Shown here: piece by piece, positions 16,868 to 26,962 of the stretch
Numbering within the stretch: the stretch's first letter is position 1
Layout of the letters: every line of letters starts with the position of its first letter
Assembly: GCA_021613335.1 (NCBI GenBank)
Contig: JAJTWR010000205.1
Coordinates: forward strand, 750,001 to 814,000
DNA: 64,000 bases
Reading direction: 5' to 3'
Origin: Whitmania pigra
Lineage: Eukaryota; Annelida; Clitellata; Hirudinida; Haemopidae
The notes under the pieces: model-generated
Seen by the model: only the letters and a program-made list of their open reading frames with translations
What the model was told of the DNA's origin: nothing
Databases searched by the model: none
Position numbers and translations under genes: made by a program

Positions 16868-17198
16868 TATCATCATCATCATCATCATCAAATAAAATAA
16901 TATTACAATTACCGATCACATTACGTACTTATTTTGATTTTTAGCAATTTGCATAATCGTTTGACGATGTACAGTAAAAATGCAGGCAATTGCTTCAGAA
17001 AAAATAAATTCAGAAACTTTTAAGATATTGTGAGTGTCGTACTATAGGATGTTTACAATTGGTTAAGTTTCTTAGTACATTTATTATTAATTAAAAATTT
17101 TAATAAAAATAGAATTACAAAATGTACTCACTCTGGGCAATAACTTTATTAATCAGAAAAATCAAAAAGATGAACAATTTCTGGGCTGTAAGTTCCAT
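12982..17198 (-). CDS. Type I membrane receptor: SUEL-like ectodomain, mucin stalk, tyrosine-motif tail
   Basis: Exons (transcript order) 17198-17132, 16512-16231, 15979-15590, 15439-15065, 14409-14316, 14019-13841, 13706-13551, 13289-12982 join in frame to 616 residues. Residues 1-22 are a signal peptide ([17 protein letters not shown]). The next exon (about 23-116) has the cysteine and C-x-x-G...A-F-Y pattern of SUEL/galactose-binding lectin domains, tentatively assigned. Residues about 117-246 are a second cysteine-containing domain I cannot place (CUB-like at best). About 255-370 is a Thr/Ser/Pro stalk, likely O-glycosylated. One TM helix follows ([16 protein letters not shown]...) and then CRRR. 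The tail has a run of seven prolines (439-445) and tyrosines in LIYADV (448), SKYRPI (456), SIYQPI (481), DVYSTV (488) and NYEAV (554). The layout suggests a cell-surface signalling receptor. I do not recognise an ortholog; EVA-1-type proteins share SUEL plus TM but not this tail. Confidence 0.82.
14478..14880 (-). repeat. About 100-copy ATCC tetranucleotide array
   Basis: Some 400 bases of nearly pure ATCC on the plus strand, GGAT on the strand transcribed in the receptor gene, in the intron between the stalk and TM exons. Near 14727 the phase slips by a short indel. Both edges are slightly degenerate. Confidence 0.97.
16738..16890 (-). repeat. TCC then TCA triplet array
   Basis: In intron 1 of the receptor gene, CCT/TCC triplets pass into about 40 ATC/TCA triplets with one ATT variant. 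The long Asp, Met or Ile frames across it are artefacts of the repeat. Confidence 0.95.
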
Positions 17199-18221
17199 TT
17201 TGAGTACTTAGGTTGCACCAAAAGTTAACAGTAATTAATAATAACAATTGCTAATAATAATAATAATAATACTCGGTATAATTTTATAATAATAACGATA
17301 ATAATAGTTATAATTACGACGCTCTACTGCTTTACAAATCCAGATTCCAAAGTTTTTTATTTCCGAAAAACAGTGAACACCTTTGCTGGTGTCTGGATCT
17401 TATCTAGACTGTTAATAATAACTTTAATCACTTATTAATCAACCAAATAATTTCAACGTCAAAAACTTTTGGCAAAACTCGGTATACTAAATGTTGTCCT
17501 GGACATACTAAGTGAGGACCTCCTATTTGTCAGCCATGCAAGCCTTCAAACCACGCAAGCCGAGGCTATTGTGTAGCAACAAGTCCAAACAAAGGATTAG
17601 CGAGCCACCCACTTTATACACAAAATTAATTTTTCATTCTAAAACGGCTATTCATTCCATTTCCTACTTTTTCTCTCCTTATTCTCTATTTATTTTTGAT
17701 TGGTTAACTCTCTTATTAATTTTATTAAGTTATTAACACTTATATTTGAGACGGATGATCTATTTTATCATAAATATAACATACTTATTATATAAATATA
17801 TAAAATATAAGTATATACAATAACTGCAGAAAATATGAACACAAAAAATTCCTCAAGTAAATATTTAAGTACTTAACAGACGTGATTTTTTAAAATCTTT
17901 TACAAAAATGCGACGCAAAAGTACTTGAATGACTCTCACAGAGAGCACGTTCACATCTCTTATAAGCAGTAACAATGGCAAGGAAGTACAATTCAATGCA
18001 CACATTTTAATTAATCTTTAAACATTTATTTTATGAGCTCGGTTTTACTGAGAAAGGCAGAATCCCACAGAAGCGTCTGCGGGTGCAAGCATTCCTTTTA
18101 GAGTCGATCATGCGATTGCTTAGGTCTTTGTCTGATTGGTTTCTTTTAGGTTCAAATGTACATGAAATATCTAATTACAGATCTTTGATTACTGTTGTTA
18201 TTATTATTATTATTATTATTA

Positions 18222-18317
<96 letters not shown>

Positions 18318-18325
18318 TATTATTA

Positions 18326-18423
<98 letters not shown>

Positions 18424-20754
18424 GTTAATATTAGTAGTAACATTCATTTCATTGTCGCATTATCTTTTTTTTTTCATTAAAAAGCCGAAAAACGATAATG
18501 GTAATTGACTTTAAAATATTCAGGAGTAGAAATGTAAAAAGCATTAACTAAGAGAAAAAGTTTAAAATAATCTTTTTACGTGTAGTTATTTCTGTGATAT
18601 TTTTTTTAAATCATAAAACTGCGTTATCTCAACGTAAATTATTATTAATGCAACTGTTTGTTACAATATTTTAAACGTAATATAAATCATTATTGTTACA
18701 TCACCAACTCTAACTACAATATACTGTAATAGTATGAGTTATCCTTATTTAACCGATAATTAAATAATTTAAGTAACATTTCTTAATAGTTTATAGAATT
18801 GCATTTGTAATACAAATTAAACAAAAGTTTGTTGCCTTCTAAAAGTCACTTTACTACTTCCTACTCTGTCCTAGCAGTTCCATTGAATAACTGCAAAGCG
18901 CGGAAGAGACGCAAATAAAAGGCAGAAATAAATTCGTCTTGCAAATTCCTTTCGTAACTGGCAAGACTTCCCCTCTTTTTCTCAGAAAAACTAAGCAATT
19001 TGGCCGAAGGACCTTTTGTTAGGCTCTGACTGTTAAGCAATCATGGGACTTAGAAATATAAAAAAAAAAATAACACTAATTAAATAAAACGTTATTAATA
19101 AGTGATAACATAATATTAATTTCGATGTGTACATTAGCTTTAGGATAACTATAGCTATGTTAGTTATGTTAGTGGTTGTTATTTTTTGCTATTTTGGAGA
19201 AACATTTTCGAAGATCCTTATTTTATGTATTTATTATTTATTTGAAATAATTTATATAGTGTATTCTATCATAACATATATTTATTTATACAATCGACCT
19301 TTAAACTGGTTGGTTGGTAGCAGCCAACTTTTTAATAAAAACATTCCCTTCGGCCACCAAAACCCAGATCCATTTTGGGGAACAAATTATCGAATCGTGA
19401 CCGAGCGTGGATAATAAATCCATTGTCTTTGTTGACGACATTATTGTGTTTGTTGTTTGTGTTTGGTGTTGTTGTTGTTGTCCCCGACGAGTCACGAATG
19501 TAACAGCACGAAAAGAGAATAGTTGTCTATAAATAAACCGGACGAGCTAGCCTGTGTCGTGACAACTGCCAGACCATTAATAAATAATAAATTAATAATA
19601 ATAATTTTTAAAATAATAATAATAACACTTAATCAAGACAAACATTATTATTAGTAGTATTACTATAAGCCCAGGATTGTTGGTTCGAGGCCGAAAGCAA
19701 ATTTACACTTCTAAAAACTTTCTGAGAGCTTTTTTTAAAATTTCGTTTTTCTTTGTAAAAACTTAGGAAGTAAAAGATGAAGACTCGACACAAAAATGAA
19801 ATACGTTTATTTTAAAATTTATCAAAAGTCATTTTTCCACACAGTTCTACTCAAATGCCTTAGAAATTTACAATTACCATTTTTGGGATATGGCCCAAAT
19901 GATGGTCACATTTCAAAACGAAATTTATGAACAAACGAAATAATCATGATCACTGTTAATTTGTAATAATAACTGTTACTTAGAATAATATTATGAAGAG
20001 TTATTATAGTATTTATAGTTATAATCTACAGTTATTGTACTTATTGATAGTAATTTGATAGTGTCAGGGGTGTTATTTTCAAGAGCAATGTCGTAGTACC
20101 ACATTTTATCGCTGCCTTTGTTGTTGTTGCTCCTATTAAAATTACAATCATTACCATCATTTCAAATTTTTTTTATTTAATCAATATAATAAAAACTTAT
20201 TATTACCATAAAATTGTTATTGTTAATTATTTGTTGATGTTGTATTCCAAGACAAGAAAGCATTTTTAAGATACAGTCATTACTACTTCAAATAATATTT
20301 CAATGAATAATAACAATAATGTATTTTTACTATTATATTACCTTCTGCATTATTTAGCAAAATTTTATTAATCATTCACTAACACATAAAACGCATTTTT
20401 TCTAAAGTTTCTTCAACTGAAATAAACTTGTAGTAAATGGCATTTATTAAGAAATTCCAAACTGCATGTTGTATCAATAAAGTATTAAGCTTATAACACT
20501 TAACACTTATTATAATTATTATTTTTGTTTGTTTGTTGTTGTGGTTATAAGAATTATGCTATTTATAAATATCATATATATACAAAAATGTATACATCGT
20601 TTACGACAACATCCTTTTCTATCAACCCTGAGAAAACCAGGGAATTCATCACACAAAAACTATTTTTTATGTAATTTTCCTAAGGTTACAATTTATACTT
20701 TATTAAATGAATTGTAATTTAACAAAATGATTTGCTTAGTATGTTAATAATGCA
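17199..20754. other. Gene-poor interval upstream of the receptor gene
   Basis: No exon I can support. It should contain the receptor promoter just above 17198, and holds a 230-base ATT array at 18197-18424 and smaller AT-rich runs. A few short frames here show no family resemblance. Confidence 0.45.
18197..18424. repeat. ATT microsatellite, about 75 units
   Basis: Nearly pure ATT with four single-base phase slips, which produce alternating Leu and Ile in any reading frame. Not coding. Confidence 0.97.
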
Positions 20755-20762
20755 CTTATTAC
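20755..20762. repeat. Left target-site duplication of the hAT element
   Basis: CTTATTAC, repeated exactly at 22061-22068. An 8-bp duplication is the hAT superfamily signature. Confidence 0.88.
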
Positions 20763-22060
20763 CAGTGTTGTGCAGTATCGAATTACATGTAATTCGTTAC
20801 TGTAATTAATTACATTTTTTGGTAATTTTTACTTGTAACAATTACAAAAAAATTTTTGTACTCTTACTTGTAACAAATTACTATTTTTGGTCATACTTTT
20901 AATTCGTTACCTTTTTGGCGCAAGACGTTACAAAGTAACATAAATAACATTTTAAATTAGTTTAATTTATTTTAAAAAAATTTAAATTCTAGATTGTTAT
21001 TCTTTGGTTCGTTCGAGAACCTTCCCCTTCCCGATCATCGCTCTTTTGTTATTGTGGTTATCGGCGGTCGTTTTTGTTTTAAATCGGAAATTGTTGATTA
21101 GTCATACCGAAGCTTTTTATAATATATAATATTATATACATATAATATAAGATTTAATATATCGTAGTATGGATTCATTTGAAGCCATTTTTAGTGTCGT
21201 TAGCGAAGATAAGAGGAACAAGGGTGAAGATAGTCCGTGGCCGTATTTGAACAAAATGTTCAGATTTCAATCAAAGGAAAATCATATAAGTATGCGTGCC
21301 TACTCTGCCAACAGAAACAAAAACTACATGTTCAGCATATGAAGGTTCTTCATCTAACTTGAAGTAGCACGTGGAACGCATGCATCCAACAGAATTTAAG
21401 GAATATGGGATATCTGTTGCCAAGGGTTGTCAAGCTTCATGAGAAACTGGTAGCCAAAATAACATCTTCTAATGCAGCAAAGATGGACGAGCTTTGAGCT
21501 CTCGTTCATCTGATGATGTCATCCAATCAGATGACATGAACATTATTACTGGAAGCGATACCCTGAAGAAATTATTTATCCAGTTGAACACTCCTCTGCC
21601 AGCTAGTGCAGCTGTTGAACGTTTATTCAGCTCTTCTGGTATGACAAAGAACAGCTGAAGGACCATAATGAGTGACAAACTATTCGAGGACTTAGTTATG
21701 TTAAAAATTAACAAAAAATTGTGATTGTAATGTAATAAATAATAAAAACACCAAAAGAATGCATTAGTTCAAATGTTATTATTTAATGACTGTTAGTACT
21801 AGCAGTTAATACCAGTAATTGTTTTAACGATAAGAGAAACAATTCCTTTTAAATAATACGGAATGATGTATGATCACAATAATGGCGGCATCAAAGTTAC
21901 TTGTAATTTTTACTTAAAAGTAACTTTTGGACGCTGTAACTTTTAACTTTTACTTGAGTAAATTTTTGAGACAATACTCTTACTTATACTTAAGTAGCTT
22001 TTTGAGGTATTACTTTTACTTGTAACTAGTTACCGAAATGAGGTAATTTTTACAACACTG
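20763..22060 (+). mobile_element. hAT-superfamily transposon remnant, 1,298 bp
   Basis: The ends are inverted: CAGTGTTGT at the left and ACAACACTG at the right, with looser matches continuing inward through many copies of a ttacttgtaa-like subterminal word. The element sits between perfect 8-bp CTTATTAC duplications. Inside, 21171 onward encodes a BED-finger-like start (MDSFEAIFSVV..., then SPWPYLNKMFRF), and 21589-21723 carries the hAT C-terminal dimerisation motif (PLPASAAVERLFSSSG) followed by an in-frame stop and LFEDLVMLKIN. The catalytic middle is missing, so it is a non-autonomous, internally deleted copy that intact hAT transposase could have moved. The intact ends suggest a fairly recent insertion. 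Confidence 0.92.
21171..21723 (+). pseudogene. Broken hAT transposase
   Basis: Fragments of the N-terminal BED zinc-finger region and the C-terminal dimerisation region remain, separated by far too little DNA for the RNase-H-like catalytic core. Frame changes and stops lie between them. It cannot encode an active enzyme. Confidence 0.82.
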
Positions 22061-22068
22061 CTTATTAC
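22061..22068. repeat. Right target-site duplication of the hAT element
   Basis: CTTATTAC, identical to 20755-20762. Confidence 0.88.
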
Positions 22069-22353
22069 CGTTGGCATTATTTGATAATAACTGATTGAGC
22101 AAAAAAGTTGTTTAAGCGCTAGTTGTTGATAATTTAATTTTAATCTCAAGTTGCTGTCCCTGTTTGGTTGAGTTTTTCCATGTTTCACCAATTCATAAAG
22201 CTTTCCATGTTGTAGCGTCTGGAACGGAAAAGTAAAATTTTAATCTCAACAATAATAACCTTAATCCAATTAATAATAAAAATTATATCAATAATATAGC
22301 AATATGACAAAATAATATTCCGTTTGTTGATAATTTGTTAATACTTATTTCTT

Positions 22354-22866
22354 TTATTTCTGAAAATTACGAGCACCAAAAAAATACAAAAGGAAAAACC
22401 TCTTGAAACATCTCTGCAGCCAAATTTCGAAACTTTCACAAGTGAATGTCAAGCGTTTAGGATAATTTTTAAGACGTTCCAACTTTTTGGCTCTCAAGAA
22501 GGCTTGATAGGCCAATTGTGGATTTCTCTGAGAAGTATTTTTTATTAGGTTATTAAGTTGTCCGGTTTGACTATAAAACATTGTAAAAATGGTCATCTCC
22601 TCATATTTTATGAGCGTTTGCCCCTTCCCTGAATTTTGGCTAGAAACAAAAAAAGGTCGTTGTATTCTCAAGTTGTGCGAGGGTTTGCCATCCTTGGAAA
22701 AAGCTGAAATGATGTCAATGACACGGTACTTCCAGACATGGTTATTCTTTTTCTGGCAAAACAACCGTACGATTTCTGAGATGCTTACCATGCCGAAAAA
22801 TAACTTCAGCGACTTGGATTTTGCTATACCTATACTGCTCAGAGTTTCAACACTTTTCTACAAAAT
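22354..22866 (-). CDS. Possible terminal exon of unknown gene
   Basis: A frame open for about 170 codons from a plausible acceptor (ttttgtag at 22867-22874) to TAA at 22354. The product is basic with little low-complexity sequence (e.g. LFCQKKNNHVWKYRV, NPQLAYQAFLRAKKLERL, ESFEIWLQRCFKRF). I recognise no family. Its phase 0 matches the phase 0 donor at 23747 of the Lys/Glu-rich gene upstream, so it may be that gene's last exon; the FxxWLxxC/K motif would suit a coiled-coil protein of that sort. It may instead be a chance frame, since the opposite strand is also open for 100 codons. Confidence 0.35.
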
Positions 22867-23728
22867 TTTTGCCATTTTCCATCATCTCTGACAAATCAAG
22901 AAAAGGAAATGGCAGGCCAGTCAATGAAGGTTCATCTCCAAATTTTCAATTTTAAAATGACTACGATCCCGTTTTCAGGTCTTTCTCGCACGTAAATCGT
23001 TCATATTTTCTTAATACTTTCTAAAACTGTCTTTCAATATCAATAGGAATGTTTAACATTCCTTGGAATTTCAGACAGTCACATACTTAGCTTGTTTTAC
23101 GTTTTTTTTTTACTTCCCTCCATGTCGCTAAGCCTTTTCCGAAATCCATCTATAATACCCCTAACTAACAAAAGTCCCAAAATGGGACAACTGGTAATTA
23201 GATAGATCATTTTGCTTTTCTCATATTGTTAATTACTACAATTAATGTATAATTAATTGCATTATATAATTCACAGCTCCTGTTGTAATAAAAGTATTAA
23301 TTAACATTTTTTTTACGTACGTAATCTTACTATAACAGCCAGACTTTATAACCTCTGTGATAAAATGTTATTTCTTCTAAAGAGAGACGCACCATTCTAA
23401 ATATTTGCCTCTGAACAACATTAAAGGAACTTTTCCAAGAAAGTTCAGTTATATTCTAATTTTACTATGCAAACATTTAACATATTATTAAGTGTTAATA
23501 GAAACATAAAATAATCAAAACTTTGAGAGAGTATATGTGGCAGCTTTCCAGATAATCGTCAGATTGTAAGATTCATGCAAGTGTCGCATTCCGATGAAAA
23601 GCACTGTAAGCTCTTTATTTGAAGTTTAATTTACAAAATAATTTACAATTTATGAAGCGCTGAGTCGGGGCTACTCAAAAGTTGTAATTTCATTGAGAAA
23701 CTCTTGTCATTTAAACCATGATCTGCTA
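22867..23728. other. Interval without a supported gene
   Basis: AT-rich, no domain or clear exon seen. It may be an intron if the exon-like frame at 22354-22866 belongs to the Lys/Glu-rich gene. Confidence 0.35.
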
Positions 23729-25329
23729 TTAAAACATAAGACCTACCATCAGTTTGAGCATGACGCACTGTTTTTCGTCTTCTTGGATCTTTGTCCTTTC
23801 AATTTCTCTGATTTTCTTCCTCTCGATATTTTTCTTGCGAGTCCAAGCTTCGACGGCTTCCTTGTTTCTTCTCCTTCTTTCAGATTCTTCCCTTCGTCTC
23901 TTCTCGGAGGTTGTTTCCAGACGCTTTTTTCTTTTTCTTTTCGTTCTTTTCTTTGACACTTTGGGATCGCAACAGAATTCATCTATTTTCTTTCGTCTTT
24001 CTTCTTCCTCTTCTTCGAAATGCCGCTCGCGTTCTATTAGCACACGGATCAAGTCGTCAGGGAATGGTTCTGCGGTGTCGTGTTCGTTGTAAGTTGAACG
24101 GCGATCAATGACGGTTTTCGTTGCAGTGCACCGGCATTCATAATATACATCATCGCATTCAATTTCTTTCGATGTCCCTTCTTCTCTTCCTCCTTTCCAC
24201 CGCTTTCAATTTTTTTTCCCCAGCCACTCTCCATCAGATTGCACCGACAACCTTCATTCTCTATCGTCTTCTCGTCTTCTCTTCCTCCTTTTCCATCGCT
24301 TTCAATTTTTTTACCCCAGCTACTCTCCATCAGATCGCACCGACACCCTTCATTCTCTATCGCCTTCTCGTCTTTTTTTCCTCCTTTTCCATCGCTTTCA
24401 ATTCTTTTCCCCCAGCTACTGTCCATCAGATTGCACTGATGACATCCTTCAATTCCTGTCGTCTTCTCTTCTCTTTTTCCTCCTCCTCCTCCGCTTTGTT
24501 CTCCAGCACTTCTTTCAATTTTCGTTCCCCAGCTTACCTCTGTTTTCTTTCTCCAACTACCTTCAGTTCTTTTGGCTTCACCACTTTCAGTTCTTTTTTC
24601 TTCACCTCCGGTTTCAGTTCTTTTTTCCCCACCACTTTCAGTTCTTTTTTCCTCACCACTTTCAGTTCTTTTTTCCCCACCACTTTCAGTTCTTTTTTCT
24701 CCACCACTTTCAGTTCTTTTTTCTCCACCTCCGCTTTCACTTCTTTTTTCTCCACTACTTGTTTCAGTTTTCGTTCTCCAACTAACCTCTGTTTTCTTTG
24801 TCCAACTACTTTCAGTTTTTTCTCCGCTTTCAGTTTTACTCTCTGCTCCTCCTCCTTCTTTCGTAGCGACCACTGTTTCAGTTTTTGTCCCGACGATTTC
24901 AGTTTTCCCCCCTTCTTTCTCAGTTGCTTCTGTTTTATATGCATATTCTTTTTCAACTTCGTCGTCGTCCGCAGGACGTATACTTCGATCATCATATTCT
25001 CCTTCTTCTACCATAAGTTCTGCTTGATTAATTACTACCTGTGTATCTTTTATAGGCTTTTGCATCTCTATCTTGACCACGTCGGGATGATCGACCAGCG
25101 AGCCGACGTCGTCAGGCGAAACTTGTTCGGCCATTTTGGCTTCTTCATCGCCACCAGAAATTTGATGACCCTCACTCTTTCCAGATTTATGGCTTCTGCC
25201 GGTCAAGATGGACACCCTATCCTCTGGATCTTTGACTAACGTCTGGAATTCCTCATAGAACTCTTCAAGAGACAAACCGCTTTTTTTGCGCGGAGAGGAC
25301 ACTCTGTCTCCAGGTTCAACTTCTAGCAT
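23729..25329 (-). pseudogene. Lys/Glu-rich repeat protein, frame broken by one-base deletion
   Basis: From ATG at 25329 (MLEVEPGDRVSSPRK) one frame runs 426 codons to 24049. Residues about 175-285 hold tandem GEKRTESG-type octads; about 300-390 hold three copies of a roughly 35-residue unit with SSWGKKIESDGKGG and ENEGCRC. In the third copy the DNA has one A fewer (GGAAAGG for GGAAAAGG, near 24192-24198), and the likely original sense continues in another frame through a strongly charged helix (HFEEEEEERRKKIDEF, EAVEAWTRKKNIERKK) to a good donor (ATG|GTAGGT at 23747) or a stop at 23729. The charged helix with a W-x-x-K-K motif resembles ciliary or microtubule coiled-coil proteins such as CCDC181 or MAP9; that is a guess. 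The break may be an assembly error, an allele or early decay. Confidence 0.6.
24195..24470 (-). repeat. Tandem 100-nt coding repeat, three copies
   Basis: Three adjacent copies of a unit of about 103-105 bases inside the Lys/Glu-rich gene, recognisable by the shared words ctccatcagat and ccttttccatcgctttcaat. The copy nearest 24195 carries the one-base deletion. Confidence 0.85.
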
Positions 25330-26067
25330 GACCTTTCCTTAACTTGTTGAACTTCAGCCGAAGGATTTGTAATTAGAATTTAATATTTACAATAACATTT
25401 GTATTCTTGGCGACGAAGAGTATGATTTAGGCTTTTTTTAATAACTACTCGAAAGGTGAACAGAACTCTGACGATCCAGGAAAGAAAATCTTATTCCATG
25501 TACGCACGCATTCCATAAACAAACACTGACGTCACAATTCGTTAAAGAATCGTCCATGGCGACTGAAGCTTGAATTTTAATACGACAACGAAAGCGTATC
25601 TGGATTATTTTAATTTTAAAATTAATTGTTTGCATCTGATCATCAGACGAATAAAATGAATTTAAAATTCAGAATTTCGAACTGTTTAGCTGGCTGACTC
25701 GGATGTCCGCAAGAAAGATATGATGTGCATTTTTTGGCATTTTAAAGAACAAAATAAACAATGGCACAGAAGTTTAAAAATCTGACCAAAATGAAGCAAT
25801 AATGGAGATAAAACTAATATAAATTAATATAAGTTTTTATATTAAATAATTAAATATATTATAGTTAATAAAAACGTAATTGAGAGACGAAACAACGGTT
25901 ATGGACTTGGCATATCAAGCAGTGTATAGATCATCTATAGAAGGCAGATCGAACCATTTTTCTAAGCTTTCTATGGAAAACAATCCAAAAGCTATTTTAA
26001 AATATTAGACACAAAATAAAGACAATCGGAGAAGAAAAGCGTCAATTCAAGTAAAGATGCCTGGGCC
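25330..26067. other. Spacer, no gene seen
   Basis: AT-rich spacer between two minus-strand genes. It should contain the promoter of the Lys/Glu-rich gene and the 3' UTR of the EF-hand gene. Confidence 0.4.
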
Positions 26068-26962
26068 TCACAGGGTCTGAAGTAGTTCCCTGAGCTCTTT
26101 GGAGTTCGTGGCATGATGGAGGAACTCTGCCTCTGAGACCTTCTTGTCCTTGTTGTCGTCCACTGCCTCGATAAGACTGTGAGCAACTTTCTCTGCATTC
26201 TCCTTTGGATTGGGGCGATTCTTGGCTTTGTACACGGCCTACAGATTGCCAGAGTTCAGTATCATTAATCAATTAATCGCTTAATTATTATGCTATAGAT
26301 ATCATACAATTAAATTCAGCTCATTTATGTCATAAACTATTATTGGAGTCAATAAAATCATTCATTACAGTTATGGCCTGATGATTCAATTTGTGGCATC
26401 CAGGGGTTAAATATAAAATATTACTTTGTAAACTACAAATATCACAAAAATATGTCGTGACTAATAGTAGCTAATATTTGAACAATTACAAACTTTACAA
26501 TGACTAAATTATTATAATGACAGCTTATTATCATCTCACAAAACACAAACAGCCAGAAAAAAAATTGCACCCATAAAACGATCAACTCACTGTCAGCACA
26601 TGCACAATCTCGTCGTGAGTCAACTGGCCATTTCCATCCCTGTCATAAAGCTGGAAAGCCCAGAGGAGTTTCTCAGTGGCACTTCCTCTGGAGGCCACGC
26701 TGAGAGTCAGGACGAATTCCTTGAAGTCGACCACGCCGCTTTTATCCTTGTCGTACTGGTCGAAGACGAGACCGCAAAATTCCTTGGCATCTCCCTCGGC
26801 ACCGAACATTTTCTTGTAGAGTGCCTCGAACTGAGAGCGGTTGATCTTACCATCTGGGAAGTCCTTCTTGAATTTGTTGAAGAAAGACTTCAGTTCCTGG
26901 GCTGAGAACTTCGAACCTTTCGACAGTTCCTGAAAGTTGGGCTTTTCGTTGCTGTTTCCCAT
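26068..26962 (-). CDS. Neuronal calcium sensor-type EF-hand protein
   Basis: Two coding exons, 26962-26591 and 26238-26068, joined in phase 0, give 180 residues. The start MGNSNEK has the Gly-2 needed for N-myristoylation, as in the recoverin/neurocalcin/hippocalcin family, whose members have about 190 residues. The first EF-hand is degenerate (FKKDFPDGKINRSQFEALY), as is usual for the family. Three canonical loops follow: DKDKSGVVDFKE (71-82), DRDGNGQLTHDE (107-118) and DDNKDKKVSEAE (151-162). The family couples cytosolic calcium to membrane binding by a myristoyl switch and regulates receptors, kinases or channels. I cannot name the subfamily; low similarity in the N-terminal lobe suggests a lineage-specific member. 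A 5' non-coding exon upstream is likely but not located. Confidence 0.93.

Noticed and set aside
16613..16919. Poly-Asp and poly-Met frames
   Set aside because: Products of the TCA/TCC array in an intron, with no flanking coding sense.
18083..18508. Leu/Ile-rich membrane-like frame of 141 codons
   Set aside because: Pure ATT microsatellite with phase slips.
24121..25239. 372-codon Ser/Phe-rich plus-strand frame
   Set aside because: Antisense shadow of the Lys/Glu-rich minus-strand gene; codons for Lys and Glu read as Phe and Ser on the other strand.
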